Positions 57,917 through 64,000 of a DNA stretch of 64,000 nucleotides are shown piece after piece. This DNA comes from DATATJ01 sp963789075 (GTDB lineage: Bacteria; Acidobacteriota; Vicinamibacteria; Vicinamibacterales; CAVVIG01), in contig CAWBJQ010000003.1 of NCBI GenBank assembly GCA_963789075.1, positions 558,001-622,000 on the forward strand. Reading direction: 5' to 3'. Numbering within the stretch: the stretch's first letter is position 1; every line of letters begins with the position of its first letter. Made by a program: the position numbers and the translations under genes. The notes beneath the pieces were generated by a model. It was not told the DNA's origin, ran no database searches, and saw only the letters and a list, made by a program, of their open reading frames with translations.

Positions 57917-59206
57917 TTATCCGCCGCCGCCGCGCCGATCGGCCTCGACCTCGAATCGCAGCGCATCGTCGCTCAACGGGCCGATCAGCGGCTCATCGTC
58001 GGTCGTGACGACGACGACGCCCGCGTCGGAGACGGTGTGGCGCATCCGGTCCTCGGCCTCGTTGTAGCCGATGAGCGCGCCGCGCGGAATCAGCACGTCG
58101 CGGTCGATGATCGCGCGGCGGATCCGCGCGTGCCGCCCGACGCGGACGCCGGGCATCAGAATGCACTGCTCGATGTGGCTGAAGCTGTGCACGCGCACGT
58201 TCGGACAGAGCACGCTGCCGTGGATCGTGCTGCCCGAGACGATGCAGCCGGGCGAAATGACGGAGTCGAGCGCGTGTCCGCACCGATGGCCCTCTTCGGC
58301 GAACACGAACTTCGCCGGCGGCGCCTGCGGTTGATACGTGCGCAGCGGCCACTCGGGATCGTACAGGTTGAACTCCGGGTTCACATGGCACAGATCCATG
58401 TTCGCGTCGAAGTACGCGTCGAGCGTGCCGATGTCGCGCCAATACTTCGATGCCTTCTTGTTCTCGTCGTAGAAGCGGTACGCATACACCGGCGCCTGAT
58501 GAATCAGGCGGGAATGACGTCCTTCCCGAAATCATGATTCGTCGGCTGAACCGCGTCGGCTTCCAATGCGCGGACGAGCACGTCGGTGTCGAAGATGTAC
58601 ACGCCCATCGACGCCAGCGCCAGGTCCGGCGAGCCGGGGATCGCCGCCGCGTCGCGCGGCTTCTCCTGAAAACCGATCACGCGCTCGTCTTCGTCGATCG
58701 CCACGATGCCGAAGCGGTCGCCCTCGACGATCGGCACTTCGATCACCGCCAGCGTCGCCGCGGCATGCCGCTCCTCGTGGAACCGCAGCATGCGCGCGTA
58801 GTCCATCTTGTAGACGTGATCGCCCGGACAGCACGATGAGGTGCCGCGGGTTCTCGCGGATGATCGAATAGAGATTCTGATAGACCGCGTCGGCGGTTCC
58901 CTGATACCAGTGCTCGCCGACGCGCTTCTGCGGCGGGAGGATCTCCACGAACTCGCCGAGCTCTTCCGACACGACGTTCCACCCCATGCGGATGTGCCGG
59001 TTGAGCGAGAGCGACTTGTACTGTGTGGCGATGAAGACCCGGCGAAGCCCGGAGTTGATGCAGTTGCTCAGGGCGAAGTCGATGATGCGATACGGTCCGC
59101 CGAAGTAGACGGCCGGCTTCGCGCGATCCTTCGTGAGCGGATGCAGGCGCTCGCCCACGCCGCCGGCGAGGACAATGACAAGGCTGTCGTCGAGCAGCGC
59201 GGCCAT
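57917..59206 (-). CDS. glgC: Glucose-1-phosphate adenylyltransferase (frame changes)
   Basis: About 429 residues. Makes ADP-glucose for glycogen synthesis. Nucleotide site VIVLAGGVGERLHPLTKDRA (GG-x-G-x-R-L-x-P-L-T), KPAVYFGGPYRIIDFALSNC, QYKSLSLNRHIRMGWN, HWYQGTADAVYQNLYSI, YARMLRFHEERHAAATLAVI, FGIVAIDEDERVIGFQEKP and the C-terminal left-handed beta-helix (CIVSGSTIHGSVLCPNVRVH, QCILMPGVRVGRHARIRRAI). The frame changes near 58828 (before GDHVYKMDY) and near 58504. ATG 59206 has AGGAG ~10 nt upstream, inside the end of the cyclase gene. Intact otherwise. Confidence 0.92.
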
Positions 59207-59212
59207 CGAGCG

Positions 59213-59839
59213 TCAGCTCCTGCGCAGCACGACCCGGGCCGGCGCGCCGTCGGAGCCGACCACGAGCAGCGGCAGACACAGCAGCTCGTAGATGCCCGGC
59301 TCGATGTCGCGCAGGTTCAGGCCCTCGATCACGATCGTGCCGCCGCCGAGGAGCACGTGATGCGCCGGAGCGCCCGGCGTCTTGAACGCTTCGACGGAGA
59401 GGTAATCGACGCCGACCACTTTGATGCCGTGCTCGACGAGATACTTGGCGCCCGACTCGGCGACGCCGATGAAGTCGGTGTGAAACTCAGGCGATCCCCA
59501 CAGCCGCGAGTTGTGCGTCTTGATCAGGACGCGGACGTCCTCGGAGAGGTCGCGCTGCGCAAGATCGTCGGCCGTGATGGCTTTGCGCGTCGTCAGTTCG
59601 ATGACGCGCGCACGTCCGCACAGCATTTCGAGCGCCAGCCCTTCGGCGCCCGGCCCCTGGTCGAAGAAATGGCGCGGCGCGTCGACGTGGGTGCCGCTGT
59701 GCGCACTCATGTGCAGCGTCGAAACGTTGGAGCTGTCGCCGCGCGCGATGCGCTTGATGGGCTCGAGGCTGTAGGGCGTGTTGCCAGGATAAGACGCGAG
59801 AGCGGCGTCGAGCGGCACCGATACATCGAGGAGTTTCAT
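59213..59839 (-). CDS. Cyclase-family protein (kynurenine formamidase-like)
   Basis: 208 residues. LHMSAHSGTHVDAPRHFFDQ is the metal-binding HxGTHxDxP signature of the cyclase/KynB family. It is preceded by LDVSVPLDAALASYPGNTPY and followed by VLIKTHNSRLWGSPEFHTDF, IKVVGVDYLSVEAFK and LEGLNLRDIEPGIYELLCLP-like text (here VIEGLNLRDIEPGIYELLCL). Such enzymes hydrolyse formamides or small cyclic esters with zinc. The reaction here is unknown; no tryptophan-degradation genes are near. Start ATG 59839. Six nt separate it from glgC, so the two form one operon. Intact. Confidence 0.85.
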   Translation of the reverse strand: MKLLDVSVPLDAALASYPGNTPYSLEPIKRIARGDSSNVSTLHMSAHSGTHVDAPRHFFDQGPGAEGLALEMLCGRARVIELTTRKAITADDLAQRDLSEDVRVLIKTHNSRLWGSPEFHTDFIGVAESGAKYLVEHGIKVVGVDYLSVEAFKTPGAPAHHVLLGGGTIVIEGLNLRDIEPGIYELLCLPLLVVGSDGAPARVVLRRS

Positions 59840-59968
59840 GTCCAGCCGTCGTCCGCTTCGCTCGTCCCGCTCGGGCCCGATTGGGCTCTCCCGGCTGTCC
59901 CTGGAGCGGGCACGAAACCGTGATATTAGCACACGCGATTCCGCCTGAAGTGCTAGTGCTGGAACAGT

Positions 59969-59998
59969 TTGACTTGCCCTGACGGCCGCGCCTATGAT
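59969..59998 (+). promoter_or_regulatory. Sigma70-type promoter of the 60.0 kb gene
   Basis: -35 TTGACT (59969-59974), an 18-bp spacer and -10 TATGAT (59993-59998), followed by a ~35-nt leader with GGGAGA before ATG 60040. Confidence 0.6.
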
Positions 59999-60039
59999 GG
60001 GCTGTTAAACTTAGCCCTCATTCTGGGAGACTAGGCTCT

Positions 60040-61086
60040 ATGTCAATGCGGCGTCACACGGTCACGGTTTTGTTAGCGGCGTTACTCTTTTCAACTGGCC
60101 TGATCGCGCAGAAGAAAGTCGAGAAAAAGCAAGACGAAGCGCAGAAGAAAGAGATCCAGAGCGTCGTCAAGGTCGTCGACGATGTCGCGAACGGCCAGCC
60201 GGCGCCGAACGACCTGTCGCTGGCGTGGGTGCGCGATGATTTTCTGAAGGCTCAGGGCAACAAGGAATATGTCCCGTTCACGGTGGCGGTCGACCCTTCG
60301 AAGGTTGCCGGCGGCAACGTGGCGTTGTACTGGCGAGTCGTCGCGAAGGGCGCGGCCGCTGAGCCGGCCGCGGCGACTGGAGCGAAGGACGAGAAGAAGG
60401 ACAAGGACAAGAAGCCGGATTATGCGTACGAGGACATCACGTTCGTACCGGTGACCGCGGGCCAGAACCCGATGCGGATCAGCCGGTCGTTCACGGTGCC
60501 CGCCGGCAACTACGATCTGTTCATCGTGGCGAAGGAGCCGACGCCGACGCAGAAGAACGCGCCCGCACCGAAGATGTCGGTGCTCAAGCAGGAAGTCACC
60601 GTGCCGGATTTCTGGAACGGCGAGCTGGGCACGAGCTCGGTGATCATCGCGTCGCGGATCGATCCGCTGCCGGCGCCGCTCACGCCGCAGCAGCAGGCGG
60701 ATCGTCCGTACGCGCTTGGGGCGATGGAGATCCAGCCGTCGTTCGAGACCGCGTTCACCAAGAAGTCCGAGCTGTCCACCTTCATGCTGATCTACAACCC
60801 GAAGACCGACAGCGCGAACAAGCCGGACGTGACGGTCGAATACAACTTCTATGCGAAGTCGGGCGGCTCCGAGAAGTTCTTCAACAAGACGCAGCCGCAG
60901 GCGTTGAACGCGCAGACGCTGCCGCCGCAGTTCGACCTCGCCGCCGGACATCAGCTGCAGACCGGACAGGCCGTGCCGCTGGCGAGCTTCCCGGAGGGCG
61001 ATTACCGGCTCGAGATCAAGGTGACGGACAAGATCGCGAACAAGTCGCTGACGCGCGAAGTGAACTTCACGGTCAGCCCGTCGTAA
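60040..61086 (+). CDS. Exported protein of unknown function
   Basis: 348 residues. Signal peptide (RRHTVTVLLAALLFSTGLIA, cleavage near AQ). The mature part starts with a charged coiled stretch (KKVEKKQDEAQKKEIQSVVK), then beta-rich domains: NVALYWRVVAKGAAAEPAAA, a Lys/Asp-rich linker (DEKKDKDKKPD), MRISRSFTVPAGNYDLFIVA and a C-terminal YRLEIKVTDKIANKSLTREV resembling an Ig-like fold. I do not recognise the family; the composition suggests a periplasmic or surface protein. GGGAGA lies 9 nt before ATG 60040. Intact, with its own promoter; it may be co-transcribed with the barrel protein 44 bp downstream. Confidence 0.8.
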   Translation: MSMRRHTVTVLLAALLFSTGLIAQKKVEKKQDEAQKKEIQSVVKVVDDVANGQPAPNDLSLAWVRDDFLKAQGNKEYVPFTVAVDPSKVAGGNVALYWRVVAKGAAAEPAAATGAKDEKKDKDKKPDYAYEDITFVPVTAGQNPMRISRSFTVPAGNYDLFIVAKEPTPTQKNAPAPKMSVLKQEVTVPDFWNGELGTSSVIIASRIDPLPAPLTPQQQADRPYALGAMEIQPSFETAFTKKSELSTFMLIYNPKTDSANKPDVTVEYNFYAKSGGSEKFFNKTQPQALNAQTLPPQFDLAAGHQLQTGQAVPLASFPEGDYRLEIKVTDKIANKSLTREVNFTVSPS

Positions 61087-61129
61087 GCTCGGATTTCGCG
61101 GCACCATGCCGGGAAAAGCGGAGCAGTAC

Positions 61130-63032
61130 ATGAGAGCCACCTCCAGATTAATCGCGTCGGCGGTGATCGGCGGTTTGGGAGTTCTCTGTACGGCGGCGAG
61201 CGTGTCGGCGCAGGCGGCTGCCCCAGAGCCCGTCGGCCGTCTGGCCTCTGTGGCGCCGGGCTCGATTCACGGCACGGTCCAGGACGAAAAGGGGGCGCCG
61301 GTTTCGGGCGCGATGGTTTCTGCGCTCGGCGTGTCGGCCGCCTTCGCCATCAGCGATCGCGGCGGGCACTTCGAGCTCCGGACGCTCTCGCCCGGGCCGT
61401 ATCTGGTGCGCGCACACCTGACCGGCTTCACCGCATCGCGCGGGCAGATCGTCGACGTTCACTCGAGCAGCCGCGCTTCGTCGGCGATCGCGCTGCATCA
61501 CGTGGCGCCCGGGTATCCGGTACTGGCGGCCGGCGTTGGCCCAGGCATCGGGTCGGCGGAGCCGATCGACGCCGACGAGACTCCCAAGGGCACGAGCGGG
61601 TCGGAGCCGAGCGACAACCACAGCGAGGTCGCGTGGCGGCTGCGCCACGCGCGGCGAGGGATCCTCAAGGACGCGATTGTGCCTGAGTCCGTGCTTGCGG
61701 ACGAGGAGCCCGAGCCGGCGGCATTCGGCCAGAGCAGTATTTTTGGTGCGCCAGCCCGGCTGGCGACGAACTTGTTCGGCAGCACGCCGTTCTCCGGGCA
61801 GTTCAACCTGCTGACGACCGGTTCGTTCGACAGCCCGCAGCAGCTGTTCACGACCGACAGCCTGTCGCGCGGCGTCGCGTATGTGTCCGTGAGCGCGCCC
61901 GTGGGATCGTTGGCGGATTGGACGGTGCACGGTGCGGTCACACAGGGCGACATCTCGTCGTGGATCGTCGCCGGCTCGTACGTCACGCACGCACCCGCGC
62001 GTCATCAATACGACATCGGTCTGTCCTATAGCACGCAGCGCTATAACGGCGGCAACCCGGCCGCGTTTCACGACGTCGGCGACACCAGCCGCGACGCGGG
62101 CACCGTCTACGGCTTCGACACCTTCACGCTCATGCCCGCGCTGGCCGTCACCTACGGCGCGCGGTATGCGCGCTACGACTATCTCGCGGGCGGCAGCCTC
62201 GTGAGCCCGCGCGTGGGCGTTCTGGTGACGCCTGCTCGGCACGTACGGATTACGGGTTTGCTGTCGCGCCGCGCCGTGGCGCCGGGCGCCGAGGAATTCC
62301 TGCCGCCCTCCGACGGCGGCATCTGGCTGCCGCCGCAGCGTACGTTCTCGTCGCTCTCGCCCGACGAGCCGCTTCGGGCGGAGCGGACGACCCACGCGCA
62401 AGTCGCTATGGAGCGCGACATCGCGGGCGCGACACTGGTGCGTGCGCGGATTCACGCAGCACGTCGACAACCAGCTCGTGACGGCGTTCGGCGTCAACCT
62501 GCCCGGCCGGCCGGCGATGTCGATGGGCAATTATTTTGTGGGGAACGACGGCGCCGTGAACGCGGCTGGCTGGACGGCCGGCATCAAAACGACGTTTGCG
62601 CAGCGTGTCCACAGCTCAATCGAGTACACGCAAACGCACGCGGAGTGGATGCCCACGAGCGACCTGTCCTACCTGATCCTGCTCGCGCCGACGGCCGCGC
62701 GGCTCGAATCCGATCGGATTCACGACATTGCGGCGACCGTCGAGACCGACGTGCCCGAGACGTCGACCAAAGTGCTCGTCGTGTACCGCGTGAGCAACGC
62801 CTTCGCGCATCCGGTCACCACGACACCGGATCACACGATGTTCGACTCGCGCTTCGACGTGCAGGTGCGCCAGTCGTTGCCGTTCATGGATTTCAGCTCC
62901 GCCAGGTGGGAGATGCTCATCGCGGTACGCAATTTTTTCCGTGAGACGGCGCCCGACCAATCGATTTACGATGAGCTCCTCGTCGTCCACCCGCCCAAGC
63001 GCATCGTGGGCGGACTGACGCTGCATTTTTAG
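61130..63032 (+). CDS. Outer-membrane beta-barrel protein with N-terminal CarboxypepD regulatory-like domain (one frame change)
   Basis: About 634 residues. Signal peptide (MRATSRLIASAVIGGLGVLC, cleavage near SAQA). A carboxypeptidase-regulatory-like domain (residues ~45-115: GSIHGTVQDEKGAPVSGAMV, GGHFELRTLSPGPYLVRAHL) is typical of acidobacterial TonB-dependent receptors. The remainder is an Arg/Tyr-rich barrel with alternating strands (TYGARYARYDYLAGGSLVSP) ending in the C-terminal Phe signature GLTLHF. No clear TonB box or plug domain was seen, and the length is short for a TonB receptor (usually 900+). The frame changes near 62448. It may bind a large substrate at the surface. ATG 61130 has GGAG upstream. 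Confidence 0.75.
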
Positions 63033-63220
63033 CCAATCCTCACGCGATCCAACTTATTGAATTAACTTCATTCATTTGAAGTCGCGTCACGATTTCGGCT
63101 CAGACTTGTCGTCCAAAGCTTCAATTTTTCAGTAAGTTAGACACGAAAGTACGCAGGATCCCAGGGTATGCGCCTTGCTACCTGTAGGGTTGGCGACGTG
63201 TCTTCAATAACTTGCCGTCT
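63033..63220. other. Intergenic region, AT-rich at its start
   Basis: No gene recognised. CTTCA-TTCATT-TGAAG near 63068 is a small hairpin just past the barrel-protein stop and could act as a weak terminator. The promoter of the PDZ protein must lie here; no convincing -35/-10 pair was found. Confidence 0.3.
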
Positions 63221-64000
63221 ATGACCGACTTCACGTCGAACGCCGCATCGCCTCTCGAGCGTCCTTGGCTCGCTTGGGGGAAGTCTGCTTTCGCGCTCGC
63301 AGTCGTGATGATTCTGTTTGCGCTGGGCGTCGCGAACATGGCGACGTTCGGGCGCTGGGACGAGGTCGAAGACGGTGTGTATTGGGGCTTCCATGCCGAT
63401 GCGGTGACGGCGCTCGAAGTGGCGCCGGGATCGCCAGCCGCGGCGGCCGGCATCCGGCGCGGCGACGTGCTGCTCGGCATCAATCACTCGCCCGTGCAGA
63501 CGCCCGGCGACGTGATCGAATATCAGCATCGCGCGCACGAGGGCACCCGCCTCGCCTACACACTGGTGCGGCTCGATACGCGGCAGGCCCTGGAGGTGTC
63601 GCTGGCGCCGACGCCGCACGGCAGCCAGATGTATTTTGTACTGGCCGCTGTCGGCCTCTTCACGCTGCTGGTTGGCGCGTCGGTCCGCCTGCGGCGGCCG
63701 CGCGATCAAGCGACGCTGCATTTCTTCTGGCTGTGCGTCGCGTTCTTCGGCGTCTTCACGTTCTCGTTCAACGGGTCGTTCGATCGCCTCGACTGGGTGT
63801 TTTACTGGGGCGACGCGATCGCGTGGGCGCTGCTGCCGCCGCTGCTGCTCCACTTCACGTTGGTGTTTCCGGAGCGGCTGCCAACGCCCGCTCTTTCCGA
63901 CGTGCCGCGCATCGGGTCCGGAGGACAGCGCTTCCCCGCATCCGCGGCCCTGGTGCCGCTGATGTACGTGCCGGCGCTCGCGCTCGCCTTGGGCCGGATC
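63221..64000 (+). CDS. PDZ-domain multi-TM protein, N-terminal part (runs off the window)
   Basis: 260 residues are visible, open to the window end. An N-terminal transmembrane helix (SAFALAVVMILFALGVANMA) is followed by a PDZ domain (TALEVAPGSPAAAAGIRRGD-VLLGINHSPVQTPGDVIEYQ) and then at least four further membrane helices (YFVLAAVGLFTLLVGASVRL, LHFFWLCVAFFGVFTFSFNG, WGDAIAWALLPPLLLHFTLV). This layout (TM, PDZ, TM bundle) occurs in Acidobacteriota as the sensor half of histidine kinases or response proteins; the output domain would be beyond 64000. ATG 63221 is the start. Confidence 0.7.
   Translation, partial: MTDFTSNAASPLERPWLAWGKSAFALAVVMILFALGVANMATFGRWDEVEDGVYWGFHADAVTALEVAPGSPAAAAGIRRGDVLLGINHSPVQTPGDVIEYQHRAHEGTRLAYTLVRLDTRQALEVSLAPTPHGSQMYFVLAAVGLFTLLVGASVRLRRPRDQATLHFFWLCVAFFGVFTFSFNGSFDRLDWVFYWGDAIAWALLPPLLLHFTLVFPERLPTPALSDVPRIGSGGQRFPASAALVPLMYVPALALALGRI

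Overview
GC-rich (mid-60s % by eye) bacterial chromosome segment, most likely from an Acidobacteriota member, plausibly class Vicinamibacteria. The pointers are three von Willebrand A proteins of the acidobacterial VWFA-related type, type III glutamine synthetase, UPF0182, DUF349, a CarboxypepD-like/beta-barrel outer-membrane protein, and intergenic space packed with short palindromic repeats. No rRNA, tRNA, CRISPR array, transposase or phage gene was found. The sequence reads like a long-read or metagenome assembly with residual indels: many single-copy housekeeping genes (parE, recQ, acs, ino1, enolase, glgC) are interrupted by single-base frame changes with no loss of homologous sequence. 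I annotate these as single genes and state where the frame changes.

Layout. 0-11 kb: partial M14 carboxypeptidase, aminotransferase, parE, a large uncharacterised exported protein, and two adjacent VWFA-related genes, the second carrying C-terminal TPR-like repeats. 11-19.4 kb: vapBC-like toxin-antitoxin pair, NYN-nuclease/LOTUS protein, parC, glnN (GS-III), CoA-type Nudix hydrolase. 19.6-30.8 kb: a peroxiredoxin whose peroxidatic Cys codon is UGA with a SECIS-like hairpin behind it (probable selenoprotein), DUF349 protein, double-FKBP isomerase, UPF0182 membrane protein, two cytochromes c, quinone oxidoreductase. 30.9-41.7 kb: ispG-recQ, apaG, a fused aconitase-family enzyme with reversed domain order, 2Fe-2S ferredoxin, esterase and GNAT, alpha/beta hydrolase and BON protein, and an erythrin-VIT1/ZIP metal pair. 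41.8-54.9 kb: third VWFA protein, SDR, methyltransferase, inositol-phosphate synthase, acetyl-CoA synthetase, ABC ATPase, four-helix-bundle (S23-like) protein, OppD/OppF-type ATPases, methylmalonyl-CoA mutase large subunit, O-methyltransferase. 55-64 kb: small protein with a structured leader, gpmA, enolase, glgC, cyclase-family hydrolase, two exported/outer-membrane proteins, and the start of a PDZ/multi-TM protein.

Two genome-wide habits stand out. First, REP-like palindromes and short-word arrays fill intergenic space and also lie in frame inside genes (enolase, methylmalonyl-CoA mutase, NYN protein, UPF0182), where they encode extra peptide segments in loops, linkers or tails, much like Rickettsia palindromic elements. 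Second, many genes have a -10-like hexamer only 6-9 nt before the start codon, suggesting frequent leaderless or near-leaderless mRNAs.
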